A DNA stretch of 64,000 bases from Chitinophaga pendula (lineage in GTDB: Bacteria; Bacteroidota; Bacteroidia; Chitinophagales; Chitinophagaceae), in the NCBI RefSeq assembly GCF_020386615.1, contig NZ_CP077769.1, positions 6,931,501 through 6,995,500 of the forward strand, written 5' to 3'. Position 1 is the stretch's first letter. Each line of letters starts with the position of its first letter. Position numbers and translations under genes: made by a program. Shown in pieces: positions 51,187 through 61,577 of this stretch. The notes beneath the pieces are model-generated. The model was not told the origin of the DNA. It saw only the letters and a list, made by a program, of their open reading frames with translations, and searched no databases.

Positions 51187-54060
51187 ATGAAAGCACTCAC
51201 CTATGCTTTGACATTTATACTCTTATTATTGCTAAGTCTTCCAGTATACCTTCAGGCACAGGAAAGCAATATCGTCGTGATATCCGGAGCTGTCAACGAC
51301 CAGGAATCAGGCGCCCCCCTTGCAGGAGTGAGTGTGGTCATTAAAGGTACAGTATCCGGCACCGCCACGGACAACAAAGGAGCATTCAGCATTAAGACCA
51401 AACTGAAATTTCCATTTACATTGGTCTTTTCCATGGTAGGCTTTGAACCTAAGGAATACACGGTCAACGGTATCGATTCCAAATTGAATATAGGCCTGCT
51501 GACCCAGACCGTATTAGGTAAAGAGGTGGTAGTAACGGCTTCCCGTGTGGAAGAAGCCGCTATGAAGTCCCCGGTAGCCATCCAAAAACTGGATATCAGG
51601 GCCATTAAAGAGTCTCCTGCACCTAGTTTCTACGATGCACTGGAAAATGTAAAAGGTGTCCAGATGACCACCTCCAGTCTAACATTTAAAGTGCCCAATA
51701 CCCGTGGATTTAATATTCCCAATAACTTCCGCTTTATGCAGCTCGTAGATGGCGTGGATATGCAGGCTGCCACATTGGGAGTACCGCTTGGCAACGCGAT
51801 CGGTCCTACAGAACTGGATATTGCTAGTGTTGAGATCACCCCGGGTGCCGCCTCCGCATTATATGGTATGAATGCAATTAATGGGATGGCCAACCTAATC
51901 ACTAAAAGCCCCTTTTTATACCAGGGACTAAGTGTATATCAGAAGGTAGGCGTCAATCATGTCGATGGTACCGATTACAATCCCAGCGTCCTGACAGAAA
52001 CTGCCATCCGCTATGCTAAAGCTTTTCATAACAAGTTCGCCTTCAAGATCAATGCGAGTTACATGAGAGGTACTGACTGGCTTTCCAATACCAAAACAGA
52101 TCAAAACCCTTATAATCTTACTTCGGCAAACCCGGCCTTCCCGGAGCTCAGTGGAGACAATAATCCCGCGTATGATGCCTGGAATCGTTATGGCGATGAG
52201 AACAACAACAACGTACCGGTAAGCGTACTCTATAAAGGCAAAAACCAGACATTCAATGTACGCCGCACCGGGTACTGGGAAAAAGACCTGATCAATCCTA
52301 AAGTGGAGAACCTGAAAGCTGACCTGGCTTTACACTACCGGATCAGTGAAAAAGCAGAACTGTCATACGCTTTCCGCTATGGACGTATGGATGGTGTATT
52401 TCAACGGGGTAATAAGATACAGCTGGACGGCGTGACCGTCATGAATCATAAAGTCGAATTGAAAGGCCCCAGCTATTTCGCAAGAGCTTACGTATCTATT
52501 GAAAATACGGGTGATTCCTATAACCTCAAACCATTGGCAGACAACCTCGACCTGAATAACGGTACAAATGATCAATGGGGGGCCCGCTTCAAGACTAGCC
52601 TGCAGGATCAGATCGATAAGTCAGGTGGTAATGTAGACCTGGCCGCCGCCATGAAGATTGCCCGCTATGCAGCAGATGCCGGCCGCGTACAGCCCGGTAC
52701 CCCTGCTTTTGACGCCCTGAAGAAAACGATCATAGGCGTCAACAACTGGGACATCGGCTCCGTAATACCTGGTGCTCCTGCTACCGGTGGCGCCTGGCTT
52801 TCACAAAAGAGCCGTATGTACAATCTCGACGGACAATGGGATCTCACTCAAAAGATCAAAGCTTTCAACCTGTTGGTAGGGGCAGACCTCCGCGTTTACC
52901 AGGTGATACCGGACGGTAATAACTTCGTCGACTTCAAACGCCCCCTGGCAGAACGGACACAACCTGGTGGTAACAATGTATACTATACGAAATATGGTTT
53001 TTTCGCACAGGCCACTAAGACCTTCTTCGACGAAAAACTGAAACTCACCGGCTCTCTCCGCTTTGATCAGAACCTTGAATTTCAGCCCAAGGTCAACCCC
53101 CGGTTAGCAGTAGTATATACGCTGGCAGAGAAACACAACTTCCGTGCTTCCTATCAGAATGGTTTCCGTTTCCCCGCACTGTTTGAAGCATTGTCCTTTG
53201 TAAACAATGGAAACGTAAGAAGAGTGGGTGGGCTCGATTTTATCAACGAAGGACTGGGATACCTGGATAACTCCTATACCCTGGGCTCTATCAATGATTT
53301 TAATGCAGCAGTCAATAAAGAGGTAGCCAATGGCATGAATAAGAATGACGCGGCGCTGAAAAATAAAGCTATCTTGTCTATTACCAATCTGTCACCTACC
53401 CGCCCAGAAAAGATCAACTCCTTTGAAATAGGTTATCGCAGTGCCCTGCTGGACAATAAGCTGGTAGTGGATTTTGATGCCTACTACAATATCTATGACG
53501 GATTCCTTGGACAAGTGGAGGTGGCAGTACCCTCCAGTGGAAAAGTAGGATCAGATGCCGCTGTATTGGATATGCTTGCCCGATCCAAACAAACGCGTTA
53601 TAGGGTATTCACCAATGCCAAAAACGACTATCATAACTATGGTTCTTCCCTGGGAGTAACCTATAACTTCTATAAGAAGTTTACGATCTCGGGCAACCTG
53701 AACTACAATAACATCGTCAACAATAAAGAAAAGGATGTATTTGTGACGGCATTCAATACACCTAAATGGGTGACCAATATATCTATCGGTAACCGGGAGC
53801 TACTGAAAAATTTCGGCGCTAATATTGTATGGCGCTGGCAGGACACCTTCCTGTGGGAAAGCCCTTTGGCAAATGGTGTTGTACCCGCATACAGCGTAGT
53901 CGATGCGCAGGTGACCTATCGCATTCCCAAGATAAAAGGCACCATTAAAGTAGGTGCATCCAATATATTCAACAACAGGTATATACAATATGCGGCTGGT
54001 CCTACCATCGGTGGCTTATATTATGCTGCTTTCACCCTGGAAGGACTACTAGCGAAATAA
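51187..54060 (+). CDS. TonB-dependent outer membrane receptor
   Basis: 957 residues. A signal peptide (ending YLQAQ) is followed by a carboxypeptidase-regulatory-like domain (about 28-110: GVSVVIKGTVSGTATDNKGAFSIK). The plug domain (about 115-240) has EVVVTASRVEEAAMKSPVAIQKL, VDGVDMQAATLG and LYGMNAINGMANLITK. The barrel ends YYAAFTLEGLLAK. There is no SusD-like partner next to it. Plug features (GMNAINGMAN) place it among the small-substrate receptors; the ligand is unknown. It stands alone with a terminator at 54084-54120. Confidence 0.92.
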   Translation: MKALTYALTFILLLLLSLPVYLQAQESNIVVISGAVNDQESGAPLAGVSVVIKGTVSGTATDNKGAFSIKTKLKFPFTLVFSMVGFEPKEYTVNGIDSKLNIGLLTQTVLGKEVVVTASRVEEAAMKSPVAIQKLDIRAIKESPAPSFYDALENVKGVQMTTSSLTFKVPNTRGFNIPNNFRFMQLVDGVDMQAATLGVPLGNAIGPTELDIASVEITPGAASALYGMNAINGMANLITKSPFLYQGLSVYQKVGVNHVDGTDYNPSVLTETAIRYAKAFHNKFAFKINASYMRGTDWLSNTKTDQNPYNLTSANPAFPELSGDNNPAYDAWNRYGDENNNNVPVSVLYKGKNQTFNVRRTGYWEKDLINPKVENLKADLALHYRISEKAELSYAFRYGRMDGVFQRGNKIQLDGVTVMNHKVELKGPSYFARAYVSIENTGDSYNLKPLADNLDLNNGTNDQWGARFKTSLQDQIDKSGGNVDLAAAMKIARYAADAGRVQPGTPAFDALKKTIIGVNNWDIGSVIPGAPATGGAWLSQKSRMYNLDGQWDLTQKIKAFNLLVGADLRVYQVIPDGNNFVDFKRPLAERTQPGGNNVYYTKYGFFAQATKTFFDEKLKLTGSLRFDQNLEFQPKVNPRLAVVYTLAEKHNFRASYQNGFRFPALFEALSFVNNGNVRRVGGLDFINEGLGYLDNSYTLGSINDFNAAVNKEVANGMNKNDAALKNKAILSITNLSPTRPEKINSFEIGYRSALLDNKLVVDFDAYYNIYDGFLGQVEVAVPSSGKVGSDAAVLDMLARSKQTRYRVFTNAKNDYHNYGSSLGVTYNFYKKFTISGNLNYNNIVNNKEKDVFVTAFNTPKWVTNISIGNRELLKNFGANIVWRWQDTFLWESPLANGVVPAYSVVDAQVTYRIPKIKGTIKVGASNIFNNRYIQYAAGPTIGGLYYAAFTLEGLLAK

Positions 54061-54083
54061 TACTATCCCCTGATCCCCTTTAA

Positions 54084-54120
54084 CTCCCGGAGTACCATTA
54101 CAGATGGATATCTCCGGGAG
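54084..54120 (+). terminator. Terminator-like hairpin after the TonB receptor
   Basis: CTCCCGGAG (54084-54092) and CTCCGGGAG (54112-54120) are perfect complements with a 19-base loop, followed by CCTTTATTG. The leftward HAD gene ends 30 bases away, so the hairpin may also serve it. Confidence 0.6.
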
Positions 54121-54149
54121 CCTTTATTGTTGATTATAGATGTCTCGCT

Positions 54150-54974
54150 TTATAAGGAGGTCTGATAAGCAACCTCCATTTTACTGTTCATTACCTGCAT
54201 AAACAGGTCCTCGTTCAGCAGGTCATTTACAGACTTGATGATAAAATCAGGGGAGTAGCCAAAATGTGCCAGGTCTTTCTCCTGCGTCACACCGGAAAGG
54301 GTCAGTACAGTCGTGAATCCCATAGAGCCCGCACCCAGTATATCCGTGCCCATGGTATCGCCGATCATGACCGTTTCATCGGTCGTTAGCTGCAGTTCCT
54401 TTCTGGCCATCCGCATCATAATAGGACTAGGCTTTCCCACACTGAAGGCTTTGATACCCGTGGCAAATTCAAGCATCGCCACCAGGGCACCACAACCGGC
54501 CCTGTATTTACCATTACCTACCGGACAGTTCGGATCCAGGTTGGTAGCAATCAGTTTCGCGCCGTTCATGATCATATTGATCGCTTTATCTACGGATTCC
54601 AGCATAATAGTACGCCCTTCTCCTATGATCACATAGTCCGGCTGATCATCCACGATCGAATAGCCTGCATTATAAAGCTCTGTAAGTAATCCCCCCTCTC
54701 CGATCACATAGGCAGTACCATGGCTCTTTTTACTGGCCAAATACCTGGCAGTAGCGGTACCGCAGGTAAAGATGTCATGTTCATTCACATGAAATCCCAT
54801 CTTCTTTAGCTTGTAGCTCACATCACGACTGGTACGCTGGCTGTTATTGGTAAGGAAAAGGAAAGGGATTCCCTTCTCTCTAAGGCCATTAATAAACTCT
54901 ACAGCACCGGGAATAGGCTCACTTCCCTTGTAGATCACGCCATCCATGTCGATTAAAAATCCCTTTTGTTTCAT
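54150..54974 (-). CDS. HAD-IIA family phosphatase (NagD-like)
   Basis: About 274 residues from the ATG at 54974 (MKQKGFLIDMDGVIYKG); the extra ten residues from 55004 look non-coding. HAD motifs: DMDGVIY (motif I), FLTNNSQRTS (motif II), VGKPSPIMM with its lysine (motif III) and IGDTMGTDILGA (motif IV). Members dephosphorylate nucleotides, glycerol phosphate or phosphoglycolate. The substrate here is unknown. Confidence 0.92.
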   Translation of the reverse strand: MKQKGFLIDMDGVIYKGSEPIPGAVEFINGLREKGIPFLFLTNNSQRTSRDVSYKLKKMGFHVNEHDIFTCGTATARYLASKKSHGTAYVIGEGGLLTELYNAGYSIVDDQPDYVIIGEGRTIMLESVDKAINMIMNGAKLIATNLDPNCPVGNGKYRAGCGALVAMLEFATGIKAFSVGKPSPIMMRMARKELQLTTDETVMIGDTMGTDILGAGSMGFTTVLTLSGVTQEKDLAHFGYSPDFIIKSVNDLLNEDLFMQVMNSKMEVAYQTSL

Positions 54975-55004
54975 AGTAATTTGATTCTGGTTATTGTTGA
55001 ACAA

Positions 55005-55260
55005 TAGAATATTCCGATAAATAACATGGAATAGATAAAAGCTGCATGGAATAATAAAGGCGAGAATTAGAGCGGGGATAACAATGGTTTCATCAGGTTT
55101 TCCAGTTACAAGTTAAGCATTAACTGCCGGAAATAAAAATTATGGAAATATTATCTAATGCTGAGTAGGCTGACCTTCAGTTTACATGACTATCCTACAT
55201 ATCTCCCGTCCACCTTTTCCTTAGTTAGGGTATATCATTTGTATATCTCCCGTCCACCTT
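55005..55260. other. Intergenic region with a 19-bp direct repeat
   Basis: No gene is supported. Two identical copies of ATATCTCCCGTCCACCTTT lie at 55199-55217 and 55243-55261, spaced 44 bases. The second adjoins the terminator palindrome of the siderophore-type receptor gene. Only two copies exist, so it is not a CRISPR array. Confidence 0.7.
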
Positions 55261-55305
55261 TATAAAACAGAAGGCCGGTCGTCACGACCGGCCTTCTGTT
55301 TTATA
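55261..55305 (-). terminator. Perfect 22-bp stem terminator
   Basis: TATAAAACAGAAGGCCGGTCGT (22 bases; shown as TATAAAACAG plus the GC part) and its exact complement surround a single central C. The stem has A/T-rich outer ends, so it can act in both directions. It lies 18 bases past the leftward receptor gene. Confidence 0.85.
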
Positions 55306-55322
55306 ACTAACAATGACATCTA

Positions 55323-57689
55323 CTAAAATCTATATCCTACGCTGACACGGAAATTGCGTGGTGCTTCAGATACCCAATAGAAAGCTTTCGTACTGCCAAA
55401 GGCATATGGAGCCCCGGAGAACAGATAATCATTCAGTATGTTGTTGATATTCAGGGCTATACTGTATTTTTTATTTTGCCAGGAGATGCTACCATCCAAC
55501 CTGAAATAATCAGGAATTTGTTGCTCAGATCCATCAAATACATACCATGCATAACGGCCTATCTGGTATTGATAGCCCAGTGACACGCCAAAACCTTTCA
55601 GACGGCCGGTGGGTAAACGGTAAGATAACCAGGCATTGGTTACATGCCGGGTAACGCCGGGTGTTATGTTACCAATAGTTTTGGAATTAGCAGTATCCTT
55701 CGCGATGCGGGAATCGGCATAAGCGTAGTTCAGCATTAGGTCCAGCCCTTTGGCGAGTTCTCCCTTTACATCTACCTCGACACCATTGGCACGAATACCG
55801 CCGATTTGTATAGAATAAATGTGGTTGGGATCGTTGGGATCACCAGTAAGTACGTTGTTTTTGGTATAATGATAAAGTGCTACAGTACTATTCCATCTGC
55901 CGCCAAACCAATCGCGTTTGAAACCAACTTCATAACTGTTGCCAGTTACCGGTTTGAAGCGATTTCCAGCACGATCACGGCCTGGTTGCGGAACAAATGC
56001 CTGATCAAATACTGCATATACAGAAGTCTGCTTATCCAGTGAAGCACTTAGACCTACCCGGGGAGTGAACTTCTTGTCATCAGTAGAAGAACTGCCGGCA
56101 TCGTTGGCATCCGTAGACACAGTATACCTGCCTGCTAATGTCAACCGCAATTTATCATGAAAGAACTGGAGCTCGTCCTGAACATACAAAGACGCATACT
56201 TCTGTGATACAACATATATACCTGTCCTTTCGGTGATGGGTATAGAACGGTCAAATACCGGGATGCTGCTATGGGCAATGGCATGATTCGGGTGATAGAT
56301 ATTAAAGCTGGCAGTAGCGTCTAAAGGCGCATTCTGAGAGAAATCGGCCCAATAGTCCTTAATACCAAGGTCTACTCCCGCCAGGATACGATGTGTTACA
56401 GCACCTGTCCGTACATCACCGTTGACAAACACCTGTCCGAATGCATTTTTACCAAGTGCATCCCAGATGGTAATGCCGCGTTGCATATTACCCGCTTCGT
56501 CAATGGTACGTGGCCAAAGGCTTGTACCGACCTGCCTGTAGTTAAAATAAGCCAATTGAGTGGTCAGGCTCCATTTACTGTTGAAAGAGTGATTGAATGC
56601 CAGCAATACACGATGATCGTTAATATTGGTTGGGTCGATATCCGGACTGGCAGTAGTCCAGTTCCTGGGAACATCTTTAAACCCTTTGGCGGAATATTGA
56701 TAGGCTGCACCTGGTGCCCGCATACGACTGAACTGATAGTCATATTCCAATGTCAACGAAGTATGGTCGGTAAAGTTGTATTTTAATACAGGCGCTACGG
56801 AAACACGGTCATTGAAATCATAAGGAACGAATGAGCCCTTCTTCTGTCCCATCACATTAAGACGATACAGCAGTTTACCTTTGCTGTCTACTTTACCGTC
56901 TACATCTGCAGTGGCCCTGTAGGTATCAAAACTTCCGGCAGTAAATGTCACCTCTCTGCGGTTAATGCCGGTAGGTTTTTTGGTCACTACGTTGTACATA
57001 CCCCCAGGTTCAGCATTCGCCAGCATAAAACCAGCCGGACCTTTGATAAATTCAACGCGGTCTACAAAAGACATATCCTCCGTCAGCGGCCCCCAGGGCA
57101 TGCTCACATTCATACCATCGCGAAGGGCGGGGATCTGTGTACCACGAGTATAGATCAACGCATAGTTGTCCCAGTGCTCCCCACGGGTCACACCACTGAC
57201 GTTGCGGGTCACTCCCTCAAGCATGTCAAATACCTGCTGATCAGCCAGGAGTTTACTATTTACTACCTGGATGTTTTGAGGGATCTCCAATAAAGGCGTT
57301 TTGATACGTAAAGTAGGAGATACATTTTCGGCTTTATACCCTTTTTTCAAACCGTTCACCACAACCTCCTGCAATTCAGATGCAGATTCCTGGAGAACGA
57401 TATCCGGTACCTGGAGAGTTTCACCAGCGCTGAGTTGTATAGCCTGTTCCGTGGATTGTACACCTACAGCGCTGATCTTGAGTATATAATTACCTGCTTT
57501 TACCTTTTCGAATTTATATTGACCTTGTTCATCGGTGATGGCGCCGGCATGGCTGCCTTTAAGACCTATGGTTACATATCCTGCGGGCTTATGGTCTGCG
57601 GTAAAGACCGTTCCCTTAATGCTGCCGCTTTGTGCCATTGCAAATATTTGTAGCAGCAACAGACAAAGCGAGAGTAGCGTTCCTTTCAT
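55323..57689 (-). CDS. TonB-dependent siderophore-type receptor
   Basis: 788 residues. A signal peptide (ending IFAMAQ) is followed by a carboxypeptidase-regulatory-like domain (about 22-100) and the plug (about 125-245). The plug has LEIPQNIQVVNSKLLADQQVFDMLEGVTRNVSGVTRGEHWDNYALIYTRG and VDRVEFIKGPAGFMLANAEPGGMYNVVTKKPTG, typical of FhuA/FepA-like siderophore receptors (TIGR01783-like). The barrel ends FRVSVGYRF. It imports a ferric siderophore across the outer membrane with TonB. No siderophore biosynthesis or Fur box is seen nearby. Confidence 0.93.
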   Translation of the reverse strand: MKGTLLSLCLLLLQIFAMAQSGSIKGTVFTADHKPAGYVTIGLKGSHAGAITDEQGQYKFEKVKAGNYILKISAVGVQSTEQAIQLSAGETLQVPDIVLQESASELQEVVVNGLKKGYKAENVSPTLRIKTPLLEIPQNIQVVNSKLLADQQVFDMLEGVTRNVSGVTRGEHWDNYALIYTRGTQIPALRDGMNVSMPWGPLTEDMSFVDRVEFIKGPAGFMLANAEPGGMYNVVTKKPTGINRREVTFTAGSFDTYRATADVDGKVDSKGKLLYRLNVMGQKKGSFVPYDFNDRVSVAPVLKYNFTDHTSLTLEYDYQFSRMRAPGAAYQYSAKGFKDVPRNWTTASPDIDPTNINDHRVLLAFNHSFNSKWSLTTQLAYFNYRQVGTSLWPRTIDEAGNMQRGITIWDALGKNAFGQVFVNGDVRTGAVTHRILAGVDLGIKDYWADFSQNAPLDATASFNIYHPNHAIAHSSIPVFDRSIPITERTGIYVVSQKYASLYVQDELQFFHDKLRLTLAGRYTVSTDANDAGSSSTDDKKFTPRVGLSASLDKQTSVYAVFDQAFVPQPGRDRAGNRFKPVTGNSYEVGFKRDWFGGRWNSTVALYHYTKNNVLTGDPNDPNHIYSIQIGGIRANGVEVDVKGELAKGLDLMLNYAYADSRIAKDTANSKTIGNITPGVTRHVTNAWLSYRLPTGRLKGFGVSLGYQYQIGRYAWYVFDGSEQQIPDYFRLDGSISWQNKKYSIALNINNILNDYLFSGAPYAFGSTKAFYWVSEAPRNFRVSVGYRF

Positions 57690-58110
57690 GACTATTTTTC
57701 TTTAGAAATGCAAAGCTGGCCGCTATGCTGTTCTTGGGTAGATCAATAAAGGAAAAAATATTACGCAATAGGGAAAATTAAACCAATCTCTGCCATTGCG
57801 ACGTCTTTCTGGTAATTGTTCCAGCTTCTTTTGCCTGTAATCCCACTTGTGACTTGCCCTGCTTTCATACCCTCTTGGCATTTCTTTCTCCAGGTCCCAC
57901 ATCTCCAACGCCCTTCACCCCTTATACCTCTATTCTCCCTTCCCCACAGCCTCCCTCTCTTGCCGTCCTCACCTCCTCCTAATAATCGCCTCCCGCCCCC
58001 GCGCCAATGCCCCTTCCCCCATACTCCCCCACCTCGCCGTGCCCTCACAGTCCCCCCTCCAGCCCACCACTACTTGCCGCTCCCCCAAATAATAAAATAT
58101 GCCTTCTTTT
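57690..58110. other. Intergenic region with a strongly C-rich tract
   Basis: No gene. From about 57835 to 58088 the given strand is almost free of G and mostly C and T (CCTCCTCC, CCCCCACC and similar). The tract ends just before the promoter of the TauE/SafE gene. A similar tract lies at 62900-63030. Confidence 0.8.
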
Positions 58111-58141
58111 TTTGGATGCTGAAGAATTACTACTATCTTTA
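58111..58141 (+). promoter_or_regulatory. Promoter of the TauE/SafE gene
   Basis: TTTG (58111-58114), 19 bases and TATCTTTA (58134-58141, one base off) with ATG 35 bases on. Confidence 0.65.
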
Positions 58142-58175
58142 GTCTATAATTTTAATAGGGTTATAAACTTAGCAC

Positions 58176-59147
58176 ATGTCCCATAACGAGGTGATAGACA
58201 AAGTCGAACAAAAAAGGGCCACTTTAGAGACGCAGGAGGTGTTGATAGATCTTGTAAATGAGGAAAATAAGCGTAAACCTGCCATCTGGATACTGATAAG
58301 CCTGCTTGTTGCCGCCACAATAGCCGGCCTTTGGGTAACCTATTATTATAGCGTACCCGTTGAAACCCAAACACATGTGTACGGCTTTGTACAATCGTTG
58401 TTCACAGAACAGCTGTTGTTCTATATCCTCGTCGGACTCGCCGCTCAAATGGTAGACGGCGCTCTAGGAATGGCTTATGGTGCTACTTCCTCTTCCTTAT
58501 TGCTCGGCCTGGGTATACCACCCGCTGTCACCAGCGCCAGTGTACACGTAGCAGAAGTATTTACTACGGGTGCCTCCGGCATCGCACACTTTCGTTTCGG
58601 TAACGTTAATAAGAAATTGTTCCTTTATCTGCTCATCCCTGGTATGACTGGTGCCATTATAGGGGCATATCTCCTTTCCGAAAAAATAGATGGAGACGTC
58701 ATCAAACCTTTCATGAGCGCTTACCTCATGATATTGGGTGTCATCGTCATCCGCAAAGGACTGCAGAAAAATAAACCTAAAAGTAAAACCAAACGCCTGG
58801 GACCACTGGCTTTCTTCGGTGGATTCATGGACGCCATCGGCGGCGGTGGCTGGGGACCTATTGTTACCTCCACTTTGCTGAGTAAAGGACGCACCGTACA
58901 CTATACGATCGGCTCCGTAAATGCAGCTGAGTTCTTTATCTCCGCCGCCAGTTCCATCACATTTCTGATATTCGTAGGGATCAACAGCTGGCAGGTAATC
59001 ATCGGACTGGTGATCGGTGGCGTCATCGCCTCTCCATTCGCAGCCCTGTTGGTAAGAAAGATCAAACGTAAACCCCTGATGATCATGGTCGGTATACTGG
59101 TGATCCTGATGAGCCTTCGTACCATCATTATGGTACTCTGGCACTAA
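58176..59147 (+). CDS. TauE/SafE (TSUP) family transporter
   Basis: 323 residues with about eight to nine membrane segments. The N-terminal LAAQMVDGALGMAYGATSSSLLLGLGIPPAVTSASVHVAEVFTTGASG and the C-terminal GFMDAIGGGGWGPIVTSTLLSKG repeat are TSUP family hallmarks. Family members export sulfite, sulfoacetate or other C2 and sulfur anions. The substrate is not predictable. The N-terminus carries a soluble tail of about 35 residues before the first membrane segment. It is a single gene. Confidence 0.92.
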   Translation: MSHNEVIDKVEQKRATLETQEVLIDLVNEENKRKPAIWILISLLVAATIAGLWVTYYYSVPVETQTHVYGFVQSLFTEQLLFYILVGLAAQMVDGALGMAYGATSSSLLLGLGIPPAVTSASVHVAEVFTTGASGIAHFRFGNVNKKLFLYLLIPGMTGAIIGAYLLSEKIDGDVIKPFMSAYLMILGVIVIRKGLQKNKPKSKTKRLGPLAFFGGFMDAIGGGGWGPIVTSTLLSKGRTVHYTIGSVNAAEFFISAASSITFLIFVGINSWQVIIGLVIGGVIASPFAALLVRKIKRKPLMIMVGILVILMSLRTIIMVLWH

Positions 59148-59172
59148 TTATATTAATCTGCCGCGTAAATAA

Positions 59173-59205
59173 AAAAGGGGAAAAGATCATGTCTTTTCCC
59201 CTTTT
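59173..59205. terminator. Bidirectional terminator between TauE/SafE and fumC
   Basis: AAAAGGGGAAAAGA and TCTTTTCCCCTTTT are a perfect 14-bp stem with a TCATG loop, between convergent genes, with A/T runs on both sides. Confidence 0.85.
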
Positions 59206-59228
59206 CTTATTCGTTGAATAGTAATCGC

Positions 59229-60629
59229 TTATTTCAATTCTCCCACCATATCTCCTGGTATTACCCACTCGTCAAACTGTTCAGGTGTCACATAACCGAG
59301 TTTCACTGCAGTTTCTTTCAGCGTAGTACCTTCTTTGTGAGCGGTCTGCGCGATCTCTGCTGCTTTGTAATAACCGATCCTGGTATTCAGCGCAGTAACC
59401 AGCATCAGGGAGTTGTCAACGTGCTTTTTGATATTTTCTTCTATCGGGGCAATACCTACCGCACATTTATCATTAAAGCTGACACAACCGTCGCCGATCA
59501 GGCGGGCAGAATGCAGAAAGTTGTAGATCATCACCGGCTTGAACACGTTCAGCTCGAAATGACCGGTAGCACCACCGATACCGATAGCTACATCGTTCCC
59601 CATTACCTGGGCAGCGATCATAGTCAGCGCCTCACACTGGGTGGGGTTCACTTTACCTGGCATGATACTGGAACCTGGCTCATTATCAGGGATGAATAAC
59701 TCCCCGATACCAGAACGGGGACCCGAACTCAGCATACGGATGTCGTTGGCGATCTTCATCAGGCTCACCGCCACGGTTTTCAATGCACCATGAGCCTCTA
59801 CGATAGCATCATGTGCAGCCAACGCTTCGAATTTATTCTCCGCAGTCACAAAAGGCAAACCAGTCAGGTCAGCAATCTGTTTAGCAACGTTAACGGCATA
59901 ACCTTTAGGGGTGTTGATACCAGTACCTACTGCAGTACCGCCCAGTGCCAGTTCGCTCAAGTGTGGAAGACTGTTCTGAATAGCCTTCAGACCATGGTCC
60001 AGCTGAGATACATAACCACTGATCTCCTGACCTACAGTAAGCGGCGTCGCATCCATAAAGTGGGTACGGCCGATCTTCACAATATGCATAAAAGCCTTGG
60101 ACTTCTCTGCCAGAGTATCACGCAGCTTTTTGATACCGGGAATGGTCACCTCTACCAGCATCTTGTAAGCAGCAATGTGCATCGCTGTTGGGAAAGTATC
60201 ATTGGAAGATTGTGACTTGTTCACATCATCATTAGGATGGATCACCTTGTCTTTGTCAGTCAGCTGACCACCATTGATCACATGTGCACGGTAAGCCACC
60301 ACTTCATTTACGTTCATATTAGATTGTGTACCGGAACCTGTCTGCCACACTACCAGCGGGAACTGATCATCCAGTTTACCTGCCAGTATCTCATCACACG
60401 CCTGGCCGATCAGTTGCGCCTTCTCTGCCGGCAGTACACCCGCTTCCTGGTTGGTCAGCGCCGCCGCCTTCTTCAGATAGGCAAAAGCACGGATGATCTC
60501 TTTAGGCATCCGGTTGATATCCTGCGCAATCTTGAAATTGTCGATGGAGCGTTGTGTCTGGGCACCATAATAGGCATCTACCGGTACCTTTACCTCTCCC
60601 ATCGTGTCTTTCTCTATTCTGAATTCCAT
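59229..60629 (-). CDS. fumC: Class II fumarate hydratase
   Basis: 466 residues from the ATG at 60629 ([16 protein letters not shown]); the longer frame to 60698 is not conserved. Class II signatures: [42 protein letters not shown] and the loop [15 protein letters not shown]. It hydrates fumarate to malate in the TCA cycle without an iron-sulfur cluster. Confidence 0.97.
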   Translation of the reverse strand: MEFRIEKDTMGEVKVPVDAYYGAQTQRSIDNFKIAQDINRMPKEIIRAFAYLKKAAALTNQEAGVLPAEKAQLIGQACDEILAGKLDDQFPLVVWQTGSGTQSNMNVNEVVAYRAHVINGGQLTDKDKVIHPNDDVNKSQSSNDTFPTAMHIAAYKMLVEVTIPGIKKLRDTLAEKSKAFMHIVKIGRTHFMDATPLTVGQEISGYVSQLDHGLKAIQNSLPHLSELALGGTAVGTGINTPKGYAVNVAKQIADLTGLPFVTAENKFEALAAHDAIVEAHGALKTVAVSLMKIANDIRMLSSGPRSGIGELFIPDNEPGSSIMPGKVNPTQCEALTMIAAQVMGNDVAIGIGGATGHFELNVFKPVMIYNFLHSARLIGDGCVSFNDKCAVGIAPIEENIKKHVDNSLMLVTALNTRIGYYKAAEIAQTAHKEGTTLKETAVKLGYVTPEQFDEWVIPGDMVGELK

Positions 60630-60742
60630 ATGCTTATTTTTGAGGCACAAACCTACGTAACCAACGGACAATTTCCAATTCCGGACTGGCCGTCCCATCT
60701 GTGGTACTGTAAGGCTGTGCTGCCTCTATGCCCGTTACAGGC

Positions 60743-61519
60743 CTATTCTCCTTTAAATTTAGGCTCTCTTTTTTCTACAAATGCCGCTGCTCCCTCCTGC
60801 AAATCCTTCGTCGCAAAACAAGCAGCAAACTCGTTCATCTCCGTCTCATAACCGTCCAGGTCTTTGTCGATCGCTGCATTAGTACATTTGATCACCTTCG
60901 CAATGGCCAACGGCGCCTTTCCGTGTATCTTCTGTAAGATCTCCATCACCTTCGGCATTAATTCCTCCTTACCCACCACATGATTGACCAATCCCAGCTG
61001 ATGAGCCTCCTCTGCACCGATCATATCAGCCGTCATCATCAACTCCAGCGCTTTCCCCTTTCCGATCAACTGTGTCAGCCGCTGTGTACCACCATAACCA
61101 GGTATCAATCCCAGTTTTACCTCCGGCTGACCGAATTTGGCATTCGCACTCGCTACACGGAAGTGGCAGGCCATCGCCAGCTCACAACCACCCCCAAGCG
61201 CAAAGCCATTCACCGCCGCAATAATAGGTTTCGGACAATCCTCTATCCGTTGGAAAATTACCTGCCCGCGTTTGGCCAGGTCAGCACCCTCCTGGGTAGA
61301 CAGCGTCAGGAACTCAGCAATATCAGCTCCCGCTACAAATGCCTTTTCTCCCGAACCAGTAATGATCGCACTGCGTATAGCCGGTTTCGTATATACTTCA
61401 TCGATAGCAAGCGCAAGATCTGCCATTACCTGCCGGTTCAAAGCATTCATCTTATCCGGCCTGTTAATGGTAATGATAAGCGTATGGTCTGTCAATTGGG
61501 TTTGCAAAGTCTGATACAT
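60743..61519 (-). CDS. Enoyl-CoA hydratase/isomerase family protein
   Basis: About 258 residues from the ATG at 61519 (MYQTLQTQLTDHTLIITINRP); an ATG four codons earlier is possible. The crotonase oxyanion region KAFVAGADIAEF and both catalytic glutamates in GGGCELAMACHF and FGQPEVKLGLIPGYGGTQRL are present. It is a short-chain enoyl-CoA hydratase for fatty acid or amino acid catabolism. It lies 113 bases upstream of fumC and probably has its own promoter. Confidence 0.92.
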   Translation of the reverse strand: MYQTLQTQLTDHTLIITINRPDKMNALNRQVMADLALAIDEVYTKPAIRSAIITGSGEKAFVAGADIAEFLTLSTQEGADLAKRGQVIFQRIEDCPKPIIAAVNGFALGGGCELAMACHFRVASANAKFGQPEVKLGLIPGYGGTQRLTQLIGKGKALELMMTADMIGAEEAHQLGLVNHVVGKEELMPKVMEILQKIHGKAPLAIAKVIKCTNAAIDKDLDGYETEMNEFAACFATKDLQEGAAAFVEKREPKFKGE

Positions 61520-61577
61520 GATACGTGTCATTTATTGTATCGACTAAGTTAAGGCATTATGCGTTGCGGGCCCTCCG

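Noticed and set aside
55199..55261. CRISPR array
   Set aside because: Only two repeat copies with one 25-base spacer and no cas genes.
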